Shown: positions 1 to 8,207 of the stretch, piece after piece
How positions within the stretch are numbered: the first letter of the stretch is position 1
How the letters are laid out: each line of letters begins with the position of its first letter
Source of the DNA: Firmicutes bacterium UBA1191
GTDB lineage: Bacteria > Bacillota > Clostridia > Peptostreptococcales > Anaerovoracaceae
Assembly (NCBI GenBank): GCA_002310095.1
Contig: DBYH01000018.1
Coordinates: 427 to 64,426, forward strand
Reading direction: 5' to 3'
Length of the DNA: 64,000 nt
Notes under the pieces: generated by a model
What the model was told of the DNA's origin: nothing
The model's input: only the letters and a program-made list of their open reading frames with translations
The model's database searches: none
Position numbers and translations under genes: made by a program

Positions 1-21
1 AATGTCCAATGCATTTTTTGG

Positions 22-93
22 AGCTGGCGGAGGGAATCGAACCCCCAACCTGCTGATTACAAATCAGCTGCTCTACCGTTGAGCCACGCCAGC
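22..93 (-). tRNA. tRNA-Thr (anticodon TGT)
   Basis: Read on the minus strand the segment folds into a full cloverleaf of 72 nt. The 7-bp acceptor stem is GCTGGCG/CGCCAGC, the D arm closes with GCTC/GAGC, and the anticodon stem GCTGA/TCAGC holds the loop TTTGTAA, which gives anticodon TGT (threonine). The T arm carries the TTCGATT loop. The discriminator is T and the CCA end is not encoded, so it would be added after transcription. A promoter-like pair lies upstream at 135-164. Confidence 0.95.
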
Positions 94-134
94 AAGTCCC
101 TCACATCAGGCCAACGCTCCTGACGCGCCTATAA

Positions 135-164
135 ACTATACCTTAAAGACTCTCGGCTTGTCAA
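135..164 (-). promoter_or_regulatory. Promoter for tRNA-Thr
   Basis: On the minus strand a perfect TTGACA (164-159) is followed after 18 bases by TATAGT (140-135), about 42 bases before the tRNA 5' end. This fits a vegetative sigma factor promoter and explains separate expression of the tRNA from the upstream yigZ operon. Confidence 0.6.
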
Positions 165-172
165 GGTGTTTT

Positions 173-817
173 TCACACTTTTTCGGGCGCCACGGAGCAG
201 TCCGTAATGCGGGCGGTGCCTGACGTCAGATTGGCTGCCAGGCCCTTCAGTTCCTCTTCATTTTCGGCGAAGGTGATCAGCTCGATTTTCACCTTTTCGC
301 CGTACTCCACATTTCCGATTACATATGCAAAGGCAGTCTGATCCTTTAGTGATTCCGCCGCCATCTTCTGAAACTTCGCCAGGTATGTGTAGTCGGTCTC
401 GCAGGTCATCTTCAGCACATTCTGAACTCCGCATACGCCGGCCGCCTCTACCGCCAGCTTGGCGCTGCTGGTGTAGGCTCTCACCAGACCGCCTGTCCCC
501 AGCTTGATGCCGCCGAAGTATCTGGTCACGACTATGACCAGATTTGTCAGCCCTTCGCTCACGAGCATCTGCACGATCGGCGCCCCCGAGGTGCCCTGGG
601 GCTCGCCGTCGTCGCTGGCCCACTGGATCTGGCTCTTGTCGCCTATGACCATGGCCGGAACATTGTGTGTGGCGTCCTTGTAATTGGCCTTTATCTCCGC
701 AACGAAAGCGTCGGCCTCGTCTCTGTCCGAGACGGGCCTGGCGTGAGCTATGAACCGTGATTTTTCGATTATCTGTTCAGCTGTCGCTTCCTGTTTTATG
801 GTCTTGTAGAGTTCCAT
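173..817 (-). CDS. yigZ: YigZ/IMPACT family protein (UPF0029)
   Basis: This 214-residue protein matches the YigZ/IMPACT family in length and layout: an N-terminal UPF0029 domain (about 1-125) with the hallmark stretch DDGEPQGTSGAPI and VVTRYFGGIKLGTGGL, then a smaller ferredoxin-like C-terminal domain. The bacterial members have no settled biochemical role; the eukaryotic relative IMPACT regulates GCN2. It is the last gene of the codY-hflX-yigZ run and starts 12 bases after hflX. The ribosome site is weak, which suggests translational coupling. A copy of the dispersed GCAAAGGCA motif lies in the coding sequence at 327. Confidence 0.9.
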   Translation of the reverse strand: MELYKTIKQEATAEQIIEKSRFIAHARPVSDRDEADAFVAEIKANYKDATHNVPAMVIGDKSQIQWASDDGEPQGTSGAPIVQMLVSEGLTNLVIVVTRYFGGIKLGTGGLVRAYTSSAKLAVEAAGVCGVQNVLKMTCETDYTYLAKFQKMAAESLKDQTAFAYVIGNVEYGEKVKIELITFAENEEELKGLAANLTSGTARITDCSVAPEKV

Positions 818-829
818 TCCAATCGTTCT

Positions 830-2128
830 CTAAACTGCGTAATTCCTGTATTTATTGAAATCCGCCTCTCTGAAACTGCCTGTGAGAAGCGTTCCTTCCT
901 GTCTGTAATTCATCGAATCTATCTGGGCGTTTTCGCACAGATATGACACGATGTCTCCCCTGTCGTACGGTATGAGCAGAGACGCGCTGGTCATGTCCGC
1001 GAAGAGGGCCTTCTTTATGGCTTCCGCCAGGCTGTCCATACCCTGCCCCGTGCGGGCCGAGATGAACACGGCGGCGTCGCCATCCGTGAACACAGGCTCC
1101 TCAGGAGCGATGTCGATCTTGTTGTAAGCCATGATCGTGTGGGCTCCGCCCGCTCCCAGCTGCCTGATTACATTTCCCGTGACCTCGATCTGAAAATCCT
1201 TGTCCTCCCTGGAGTTGTCGACGACATGAACGAGAACGTCCGCGTCCCTTACCTCTTCGAGGGTCGACTTGAAAGCGTCAACCAGATCGTGGGGCAGACC
1301 GCTTACGAATCCGACGGTATCTATGAGAATGAAGTCCATTCCGTTGCCCAGACTCAGCTTCCTGTGGGCCGTGTCCAGAGTTGCGAAAAGCATGTCGGCG
1401 GAGCCGACTTTCTTATTCTCCGCAAGACCCTGTGAACTCTCGTCTTCGAACATGTCGAGCAGGCGGTTCATGATGGCCGACTTCCCCGAGTTTGTGTAAC
1501 CCACAAGTGCCACGACCGGCATGCCCGATCTGGCGCGGCCGGACTTCTGGGTCTGTCTGCTTTTGCCTGCCTTTGCCAGTTCCTCTCTGATGTCGTCTAT
1601 GCGTCTGGCGATGTGGCGCCTGTCGGTCTCCAGCTTCTTCTCGCCGGGACCCCTTGTGCCGATGCCTCCTCCAAGCCTTGAGAGGGATCTTCCGAACCCC
1701 GTGAGGCGGGGCAGTCTGTACTTCAGCTGGGCCAGTTCGACCTGAAGCTTGCCCTCTTTTGACACTGCTCTGTCTGCGAATATATCCAGTATGAGTATGG
1801 TCCTGTCGATGACGCGCACGCCAAGAGCTTCCTCCAGATTTCTGATCTGTATTCCGGAGAGTTCCTCGTTGAAAACGACCGTATCGACTTCCATGCTCTC
1901 GCAGAGATCCTTCAGTTCCTCCACCTTGCCTTTGCCTATGAGTGTGGCGGAGTTCGGCCTCTCAAGAGCCTGCTCGAGACGTCCGACGACCTGTATGCCG
2001 TCAGCCTCGCAAAGCCCCTCCAGCTCATCCATTGACCTCTCTATGTCGCCTCTCCACTGGACCCCCGCGACTATGCCGCGGTAGCTGTCCTCTCTGAGTA
2101 TTTCGTTGTCTTCAGTAAACCTCAGCAT
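830..2128 (-). CDS. hflX: Ribosome-associated GTPase HflX
   Basis: HflX is a 50S-binding GTPase that splits stalled or stressed ribosomes. The 432 residues show the HflX N-terminal domain (about 20-130), the glycine-rich linker with GGGIGTRGPGEKKLETDRR (about 152-171), and a G domain whose G1 motif GYTNSGKS is at 210-217, with DTVGFV (G3) and NKID (G4) further on. The length is normal for the family. The gene begins 12 bases after the codY stop and is followed by yigZ at similar distance, so the three are probably cotranscribed. Three copies of the GCAAARGCA motif occur inside (1558, 1567, 1927), two of them back to back. Confidence 0.95.
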   Translation of the reverse strand: MLRFTEDNEILREDSYRGIVAGVQWRGDIERSMDELEGLCEADGIQVVGRLEQALERPNSATLIGKGKVEELKDLCESMEVDTVVFNEELSGIQIRNLEEALGVRVIDRTILILDIFADRAVSKEGKLQVELAQLKYRLPRLTGFGRSLSRLGGGIGTRGPGEKKLETDRRHIARRIDDIREELAKAGKSRQTQKSGRARSGMPVVALVGYTNSGKSAIMNRLLDMFEDESSQGLAENKKVGSADMLFATLDTAHRKLSLGNGMDFILIDTVGFVSGLPHDLVDAFKSTLEEVRDADVLVHVVDNSREDKDFQIEVTGNVIRQLGAGGAHTIMAYNKIDIAPEEPVFTDGDAAVFISARTGQGMDSLAEAIKKALFADMTSASLLIPYDRGDIVSYLCENAQIDSMNYRQEGTLLTGSFREADFNKYRNYAV

Positions 2129-2140
2129 CGTGATCTGCGC

Positions 2141-2920
2141 CTACTGAGTCTTCATCTTTACGAGCTCCGACTTGAGCTTGGAGTTGAGGACCTTGATCCT
2201 CGTTCCCTTCATGCCCAGAGATCTCGTCTCGATTACGCTGGCGCTCTCCAGCTTCCGCAGGGCGTTTACGATGACCGAACGCGTTATGCCCGATTTGTCC
2301 GCTATCCTGCTGGCGACAAGTATGCCCTCGTCGCCTTCCAGTTCGGAGAAGATGTGCTGCACGGCTTCGGCCTCAGAATATGAAAGAGTTCCGATGGCCA
2401 TTTGAACGACGGCTTCCTCTCTGGCTTCCTGCCGCTCTCTCTCCATTTTGTTTCTCTGTATTTCAACTCCTACGATGGTGGCGCTGACCTCGCCGAGAAC
2501 CAGATCTTCATCGGTGAACTCCGGCTCGTATCTCGCCATGATGAGTGTGCCGAGTCTCGTGCCGCCGCCCACTATAGGGATGAACGTGTGCAGCTTGACC
2601 GACGTGTCGTAGTCGTATTTGAAAATCTTCAACGCGTCAGCGTCATGGAGATTCGCCTTCGTCTCCGTGATCTTCAGCATCTCCTTGTTGTATTCTTCGG
2701 GCATGATCCAATCGCCGGTCTTCTCGTCGCTGACCAGACTGCTGTCTTCCTTGACCTTAAATGCTACTCCGAGCACCTTCCCGTCATAATCCAGCGCGTA
2801 AACATTCGACTCAAGCAGATCGCAAAGGACCTCGCATATCTCCTCGAATGAAAGCGCTCCGGAATGGCTCTCCTGGAGCAGCCAGTTCAGTTTTCTCACC
2901 TTATCCAGAATGTCACTCAT
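2141..2920 (-). CDS. codY: GTP-sensing global repressor CodY
   Basis: CodY senses GTP and branched-chain amino acids and represses adaptive genes in Gram-positive bacteria. I start it at 2920 (MSDILDKVRKL), because AAGGAGG lies just upstream. A longer reading frame to 3073 would run through the hslU terminator region and has no ribosome site. The resulting 259 residues equal the usual CodY size, with an N-terminal GAF domain (about 1-155) and a C-terminal winged helix with SGITRSVIVNALRKLESA (recognition helix). It follows hslU, the gene order known from Bacillus (hslV-hslU-codY). An imperfect palindrome upstream (2969-2984) could be an autoregulatory site. Confidence 0.95.
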   Translation of the reverse strand: MSDILDKVRKLNWLLQESHSGALSFEEICEVLCDLLESNVYALDYDGKVLGVAFKVKEDSSLVSDEKTGDWIMPEEYNKEMLKITETKANLHDADALKIFKYDYDTSVKLHTFIPIVGGGTRLGTLIMARYEPEFTDEDLVLGEVSATIVGVEIQRNKMERERQEAREEAVVQMAIGTLSYSEAEAVQHIFSELEGDEGILVASRIADKSGITRSVIVNALRKLESASVIETRSLGMKGTRIKVLNSKLKSELVKMKTQ

Positions 2921-2968
2921 GCTATCCTCCTTGATTGTTAAAAATTGAACAACATAATAATTATAAAC

Positions 2969-2984
2969 CAATTTTTGTGAATTG
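2969..2984. promoter_or_regulatory. Possible CodY-type operator upstream of codY
   Basis: The sequence CAATTTTTGTGAATTG is an inverted repeat (CAATT, six-base spacer, AATTG) in the AT-rich leader of codY. It resembles the known CodY box AATTTTCWGAAAATT but with about five mismatches. It overlaps a possible promoter (TTCACA, 16 bases, TATTAT on the minus strand). Autoregulation of codY is known in other Firmicutes, but here it is inference from a weak match. Confidence 0.3.
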
Positions 2985-3040
2985 TGTGAAAAAAATATTC
3001 TATTCTGACATTTATCGCAAAAGCAGTCTCCACTCCAATT

Positions 3041-3081
3041 GAAAACCCCCGCGTTGCGTTCCTGTGAACACATTGCGGGGG
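3041..3081 (-). terminator. Rho-independent terminator after hslU
   Basis: On the minus strand CCCCCGC (3081-3075) pairs with GCGGGGG (3052-3046) and is followed by TTTTC. It lies 36 bases after the hslU stop. It probably gives partial termination between hslU and codY, so that codY can also be set by its own promoter. Confidence 0.75.
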
Positions 3082-3116
3082 CCTGATTTCCCTGTTCCGG
3101 CCGCCCCTCGGCATCC

Positions 3117-4553
3117 TTACAGAATGAATCTGTCCAGATCGTCCGGATGGATCTTCTCCTCGAACTTCTCCTTTACGTACTCGCGGTCGATGGTTATCTT
3201 CTCCTCGTCCATCTCTGCGATGTTGAAGGAAATGTCTTCGAGCAGTCTCTCGAGAATCGTGTGGAGTCTTCTTGCTCCGATGTTCTCGGTCTGCTCGTTC
3301 ATGAGGTGGGCCATTTCGGCGATTTCGTCGATGGCCTCGTCCGTGAACTCGATCTCGATTCCTTCTGTCTCCAGAAGCGCCTTGTGCTGCTTGAGCAGGG
3401 CGTTTTCCGGAATGGTCAGGATCTTGACGAAAGTATCCTTGTCCAGATTCTCCAGTTCGACCCTGATCGGGAAACGTCCCTGAAGCTCAGGGATGAGGTC
3501 CGTCGGTTTCGCCGTATGGAATGCTCCGGCTCCGATGAAGAGAATGTGGTCCGTCTTCAGCGGGCCGTGCTTCGTGTTGACTACGCTTCCTTCTACTATA
3601 GGGAGGATGTCTCTCTGGACTCCCTCTCTCGAAACGTCAGCTCCGCTTCTGTAGCCTGAGCCTGAAGCGATCTTGTCGATCTCATCGATGAAGACGATAC
3701 CGTTCTGCTCGGCGTTCTCCATGGCCTCTTCCTCGACCTGGTCCATGTCGATCAGATTCTGGGCCTCTTCCTCACGGAGGATCTTTCTGGCCTCCTTGAC
3801 CTTGACCTTCTTAGTCTTCTTTTTCTTAGGAGCCATGTCCCCGAAGATGTTTCCGATCTGGATCATTCCGCCGTCGCCAACGTCCAGATTGTTCTGCTTA
3901 GGAGCCTCAGTCACCTGAATCTCGATGTACTGCTCCTCCAGAAGTCCGTCTCTGAGCTGCTGGCGGACCTGCTCTCTGGCAAGTCCCGTGTCCTCGTGAG
4001 CGTCCTCTTCCTCAGCGGCTTTCTGCTGCTGCTGTTCGTACTGCTCCTTCTGGCTCACGTATCCGGCGTTGCCGAGGATGAAGTCAAAAGGTCCCCTTGT
4101 CTGGGACGCGTTGACTTTGCCTTTCTTGCCCGGAATGATGGCCTCGATGATTCTCTCCTCGACGATCTCATCGGCGATGGAGTACTTCTCCTCCAGCATC
4201 TTCTGCTTGGTTATTCTGATAGAAGCCTCCGCCAGATCCCTGATTATCGAGTCGACGTCGCGGCCAACGTATCCTACCTCAGTGAATTTTGTGGCCTCGA
4301 CCTTGACGAAAGGCGCGTCCATGAGCTTGGCGAGACGTCTCGCGATCTCAGTCTTACCGCAGCCTGTAGGTCCCATCATCAGGATGTTCTTCGGAGTGAT
4401 TTCCTCTCTCATTTCATCGGAGAGGAGGCTTCTTCTGTATCTGTTTCTCAGAGCGATAGCTACTGATTTCTTGGCCTCGTCCTGGCCGATGATGTATTTG
4501 TCCAGTTCACCTACGATTTCCTTAGGTGTCATCTGATAAAGTTTGCTAGCCAT
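3117..4553 (-). CDS. hslU: HslU, ATPase subunit of the HslUV protease
   Basis: HslU is the AAA+ unfoldase that feeds substrates into the HslV peptidase. The protein has 478 residues, Walker A GPTGCGKT at 61-68, Walker B with VFIDEIDKI near 280, an intervening charged I-domain (about 110-240), and the C-terminal end DLDRFIL, which in this family inserts into HslV to activate it. The start ATG at 4553 has a GGGGAGAGG ribosome site. It follows hslV by 12 bases and precedes codY, a conserved operon order. Nothing is missing. Confidence 0.97.
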   Translation of the reverse strand: MASKLYQMTPKEIVGELDKYIIGQDEAKKSVAIALRNRYRRSLLSDEMREEITPKNILMMGPTGCGKTEIARRLAKLMDAPFVKVEATKFTEVGYVGRDVDSIIRDLAEASIRITKQKMLEEKYSIADEIVEERIIEAIIPGKKGKVNASQTRGPFDFILGNAGYVSQKEQYEQQQQKAAEEEDAHEDTGLAREQVRQQLRDGLLEEQYIEIQVTEAPKQNNLDVGDGGMIQIGNIFGDMAPKKKKTKKVKVKEARKILREEEAQNLIDMDQVEEEAMENAEQNGIVFIDEIDKIASGSGYRSGADVSREGVQRDILPIVEGSVVNTKHGPLKTDHILFIGAGAFHTAKPTDLIPELQGRFPIRVELENLDKDTFVKILTIPENALLKQHKALLETEGIEIEFTDEAIDEIAEMAHLMNEQTENIGARRLHTILERLLEDISFNIAEMDEEKITIDREYVKEKFEEKIHPDDLDRFIL

Positions 4554-4565
4554 GTTCCTCTCCCC

Positions 4566-5102
4566 TTATAACTTCTCGATGGAGATGTGGTCGTTGGTGT
4601 AGACACAGATATTCGACGCAATCTCCAGCGATTTTCTTACGATTTCCTCGGCGCTCAGTTCAGTGTTGTTGTAGAGCGCGTGGGCGGCGGCGTAAGCGTA
4701 GTTGCCGCCCGAGCCTATGGCAACAAAAGGCTGGTCGGGCACGATTACTTCGCCTGTGCCTGAAATGACCAGAATGTCGTCCTTGTCGGCGACTATCATG
4801 AGGGCTTCCAGATTTCTGACCGCCTTGTCGGATCTCCAGAGATTGGCCAGAGCTACGGCCGCTCTCTTCAGGTTTCCGCCGTGTTCGTCCAGCTTGCTCT
4901 CGAACTTCTCAGTCAGCGAAAAAGCGTCCGCGACGGATCCCGCGAAGCCCGAAAGAACCGTGTTCTTGTATATCTTCTTAACCTTCTTGGCGCCGTTCTT
5001 CATGATTGCGGTCTCGCCCATTGTAACCTGGCCGTCACCGCCTATGCAGACCTGATCGCCTCTCTTTACCGCGCATATTGTTGTCGCATGAAACTGTCCC
5101 AT
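4566..5102 (-). CDS. hslV: HslV, peptidase subunit of the HslUV protease
   Basis: HslV is the threonine peptidase of the bacterial proteasome-like complex. I start it at 5102 (MGQFHATTICAVKRG), where AAGGAGG precedes the ATG; a longer frame extends back into topA and is not needed. The 178-residue protein would lose a six-residue leader, leaving the catalytic Thr at the start of TTICAV, as in Thermotoga-type HslV precursors. The motifs GGDGQVTMG and SGFAGSVADAFSL are conserved. It lies between topA (31 bases upstream) and hslU (12 bases downstream). The trmFO and xerC genes, which often sit between topA and hslV in Bacillus, are absent. Confidence 0.96.
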   Translation of the reverse strand: MGQFHATTICAVKRGDQVCIGGDGQVTMGETAIMKNGAKKVKKIYKNTVLSGFAGSVADAFSLTEKFESKLDEHGGNLKRAAVALANLWRSDKAVRNLEALMIVADKDDILVISGTGEVIVPDQPFVAIGSGGNYAYAAAHALYNNTELSAEEIVRKSLEIASNICVYTNDHISIEKL

Positions 5103-5133
5103 TGTTACAACCTCCTTGTTCCCATTATATACG

Positions 5134-7236
5134 CTATTCTTTGTAATTGCATTCCTTATTTGAGCACACCAGACCCTCGCCTCTGCCCTTCTTCTCGACG
5201 AGCATGCTGCCGCACTCCGGACAGAGTTTTCCTGACGGTCTGTCCCAGAATACCTGCCTGCAGGAAGGATAGTTGGAGCATCCGTAGAACATCTTTCCGG
5301 ATTTTCCTCTCCTGATGATGATGTCGCCGCCGCAAGTCGGGCACTTGACATCGATCTTCTGGACTATGGACTTGGTGTATTTGCACTCAGGATATCCGGT
5401 GCATCCGATGAAGGTTCCGAAGCGGCTGTGCTTAATAGCCAGATCCCTTCCGCACTCAGGGCACTTCTCTCCCGTGAGTTCGACTTCAGGCTCCAGCTTC
5501 GGAATCTTCTCGTCGGCCCTAGTGAGCTCTTCGCGCAGGATCTTGTAGTAGTCCTCGACGATGTTCTTCCATCTGATTCCCTTGGTCTCGATGTCGTCCA
5601 GACCGTCTTCCATCCTTGCCGTGAATCCGACGTCGACGATCTCGTTGAAGTGCTCGGTCATCATGTCTGTGACCGTGAATCCCAGCTGGGTCGGAACCAG
5701 ATTCTTCTTTTCCTTCTTTATATACTTGCGGTCCATGAGGGTCGCGACGATAGGAGCGTAGGTGCTCGGTCTGCCGATGTCCTTCTCCTCCAGATCCTTT
5801 ACCAGACTGGCTTCAGTGAATCTCGCAGGCGGCTGGGTGAAGTTCTGCTCCGCTCTAGTGTCGATCGGATCCAGCTTCTCGCCAGGTGTCAGTTCAGGCA
5901 GCCACTTGTCTTCGCCGTCGCCCTTTGAGCTCTGGCTGACCTTCAGGAAACCGTCGAAGATGACCTTCGATCCTGTCGCTTTGAATCCGTAGTCGCCGTT
6001 ATCGATGTTGGCGTTTACAGCCTTGATCTTGGCGGCGGCCATCTGGCTGGAGACGAATCTCTGCCATATGAGTCTGTACAGGCTGTACTGATCCTTGGTC
6101 AGCTGATCCTTGATGCTGTCCGGTGTCAGGTTCACGTTGGAAGGACGGATCGCTTCGTGGGCGTCCTGAACATCCTTCTTTCTGTTCGCGAATACAGTAC
6201 CACCGTAGTAGTTATCGCCGTAGTTCTCCAGAATAAAGCTTTTGGCCGCGCCGCGGGCTTCATCCGAGATCCTTACGGAGTCTGTTCTGATGTATGATAC
6301 GAGACCGACGGTACCCATCTTCTTAATCTCCACGCCTTCATAGAGCTGCTGGGCGACCATCATGGTCTTCCTGGTCGAGAAATTCAGCTTGTTGGAAGCG
6401 TCCTGCTGCAGTCCGCTCGTGGTGTACGGCGGCAGCGGCTTTCTGATTCTGTCTTTCTCTTCTATTTCACCGACGATGTAGCTGCCCTTCTCGAGCTCTG
6501 CCAGAACCGCGTCGCTCTCTTCCTTGTTTGCGAGAGTCAGCTTGCTGCCTTTGCGCGTGGCCAGCTTCGCCGTGAATTTTCTTCCTTTTTTAAAGTCCGT
6601 TTCGATTGTCCAGAATTCCTCCGGCACGAAGGCCTGGATTTCCTTTTCCCTGTCGCAGATGATCTTCAGGGCCGCCGACTGGACTCTGCCGGCGCTGAGG
6701 CCTCTGGTGATCTTTCTCCAGAGGAGCGGGCTGATGAGGTAGCCTACCAGTCTGTCGAGAACTCTCCTCGCCTGCTGCGCGTCCACCAGACTCAGGTCTA
6801 TCGGGCGCGGATTTTTGACAGCCTCTTTGACTGCCTTTGCGGTGATCTCGTTGAAAACGATTCTGCATGGCGTCTTCTCGTCGATCCCCAGCAGGTAGGC
6901 CAGATGCCACGAAATCGCTTCTCCCTCGCGGTCCGGGTCTGTCGCCAGATAGATCTTTGAAGCCTTCTTCGCTTCCTTCTTGAGTTCCTTGATGAGATCG
7001 CCTTTGCCCCGGATGTTTATGTACTGAGGGTCAAAGGCAGCCTGTCCTTTGTCGTCCAATTCGCCTTCGGCTTTACCAAGATCCTCCGGAAGGACGATGC
7101 CCAGCTTGCTCTTCGGGAGGTCTCTGACGTGGCCTACTGACGCCACAACTTTGTAGCGGCTTCCCAGGAACTTGCCTATTGTTCTCGCCTTGGAAGGCGA
7201 CTCTACTATTACTAATGTTTTTGCTGCAGATGCCAT
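5134..7236 (-). CDS. topA: DNA topoisomerase I
   Basis: This is type IA topoisomerase, which relaxes negative supercoils. The 700 residues contain the Toprim domain (about 7-120, with VESPSKA and the metal-binding ATDPDREGEAI), the catalytic core with the active-site Tyr315 in GLVSYIRTDS, and three C-terminal four-cysteine zinc-ribbon domains (CPECG, CPTCG and CPECG, from about residue 590 to the end). Size and zinc-finger number are standard for Firmicutes. It has its own promoter at the end of dprA and is followed by hslV. Confidence 0.98.
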   Translation of the reverse strand: MASAAKTLVIVESPSKARTIGKFLGSRYKVVASVGHVRDLPKSKLGIVLPEDLGKAEGELDDKGQAAFDPQYINIRGKGDLIKELKKEAKKASKIYLATDPDREGEAISWHLAYLLGIDEKTPCRIVFNEITAKAVKEAVKNPRPIDLSLVDAQQARRVLDRLVGYLISPLLWRKITRGLSAGRVQSAALKIICDREKEIQAFVPEEFWTIETDFKKGRKFTAKLATRKGSKLTLANKEESDAVLAELEKGSYIVGEIEEKDRIRKPLPPYTTSGLQQDASNKLNFSTRKTMMVAQQLYEGVEIKKMGTVGLVSYIRTDSVRISDEARGAAKSFILENYGDNYYGGTVFANRKKDVQDAHEAIRPSNVNLTPDSIKDQLTKDQYSLYRLIWQRFVSSQMAAAKIKAVNANIDNGDYGFKATGSKVIFDGFLKVSQSSKGDGEDKWLPELTPGEKLDPIDTRAEQNFTQPPARFTEASLVKDLEEKDIGRPSTYAPIVATLMDRKYIKKEKKNLVPTQLGFTVTDMMTEHFNEIVDVGFTARMEDGLDDIETKGIRWKNIVEDYYKILREELTRADEKIPKLEPEVELTGEKCPECGRDLAIKHSRFGTFIGCTGYPECKYTKSIVQKIDVKCPTCGGDIIIRRGKSGKMFYGCSNYPSCRQVFWDRPSGKLCPECGSMLVEKKGRGEGLVCSNKECNYKE

Positions 7237-7301
7237 CTATTATCCTTTCTCCGCCCTCCGGAAAACCGGGACGGAACGAAAATCTTCCATTACAGTAACC
7301 G

Positions 7302-7330
7302 ATTATAATTTTAATATACGCTATTTGCAA
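7302..7330 (-). promoter_or_regulatory. Promoter for topA
   Basis: On the minus strand TTGCAA (7330-7325) and TATAAT (7307-7302) are separated by exactly 17 bases. The -35 box overlaps the last codons of dprA and the site is about 65 bases ahead of the topA start. topA, hslV and hslU can therefore be transcribed independently of the yraN-comM-dprA genes. Confidence 0.65.
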
Positions 7331-8187
7331 GGAATTATTTTTATAAAAAATTTTCCCATGTCCGAACTGATGAATCCCTTCATCTCCATTACGGACAGGA
7401 TCGGATTGACGTAGGCGGGCGTCAGACCTGCATGCATGCACACCTCATCGACGGTCATTTCTCCTCCGTCTCTGAGTATCTCGTAAAGGCGGAATTCCCT
7501 GTCGCTCAGTCTCTGCCGGGCGTCGTCCTCATCGGCTCCGGAGATGCCCAGATACTCCAGAATATCGTCCACGCAGATGAGAGGTGCGGCCCCTTCTTTG
7601 ATCAGTTTGTTGTTCCCCAGATTGTACTGGCTGTCTATGTTTCCCGGCACCGCAAAAACTTCCCGGCCCTGCTCGGCGGCAAGCTCCGCGGTGATCAGCG
7701 AGCCGCTCCTGTTCCTGGCCTGGACCACCACTGTCGCCTCGCAGAGCCCGCTTATTATCCTGTTCCGCTTCGGAAAGTTGAACCTGTCCGGCGGAGTGCC
7801 CGGCGCGAACTCCGATACAATGAGGCCTCTGCGCTGTATCTCCGCCATGAGTATCCTGTTCTCCGGCGGATAGCAGATGTCGGGACCGCATCCCAGTACT
7901 GCCGCTGTCATTCCTCCCGCTTCCATAGCTCCCTCGTGGGCGCATGAATCTATGCCTTTGGCCATTCCGCTCACCACAGTAACTCCCGCCGCCGCCAGAC
8001 AGCGGGCGACCGCCCTGGCCGTGTTCCTGCCGTAGGCGGTCGTAGTCCTTGAGCCCACCACCGCCACGCACCTTCTGCTGAGTATGTCCGTATCGCCGCA
8101 GCAGTAAAGTGTTTTCGGCGGATCTTTTATTTCAGTCAGCCGCTCCGGATAAGCCGGCTCGCCCCTGTTTATTATTCTGATTTCCAT
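7321..8187 (-). CDS. dprA: DNA processing protein DprA (competence)
   Basis: DprA loads RecA onto incoming single-stranded DNA during natural transformation. The 288-residue protein has the extended Rossmann fold typical of the family: VAVVGSR (about 41-47), SGMAKGID (73-80), the catalytic-like region GSLITAELAAEQGREVFAVPGN and then a short C-terminal winged helix (about 225-288, DRE FRLYEILRDG through VNPILSVMEMKG). The length is close to other Firmicutes DprA. The start has a GGGAGAAG ribosome site. It follows comM by 20 bases. Its presence next to comM matters for interpreting the dispersed motif in this window. Confidence 0.95.
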   Translation of the reverse strand: MEIRIINRGEPAYPERLTEIKDPPKTLYCCGDTDILSRRCVAVVGSRTTTAYGRNTARAVARCLAAAGVTVVSGMAKGIDSCAHEGAMEAGGMTAAVLGCGPDICYPPENRILMAEIQRRGLIVSEFAPGTPPDRFNFPKRNRIISGLCEATVVVQARNRSGSLITAELAAEQGREVFAVPGNIDSQYNLGNNKLIKEGAAPLICVDDILEYLGISGADEDDARQRLSDREFRLYEILRDGGEMTVDEVCMHAGLTPAYVNPILSVMEMKGFISSDMGKFFIKIIPCK

Positions 8188-8207
8188 CTCTTCTCCCTTT
8201 CATTCGA

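Noticed and set aside
2921..3073. Longer N-terminus for CodY
   Set aside because: The extra 51 codons cross the hslU terminator and a dispersed motif and have no ribosome site, whereas AAGGAGG sits at the standard start and gives the normal length.
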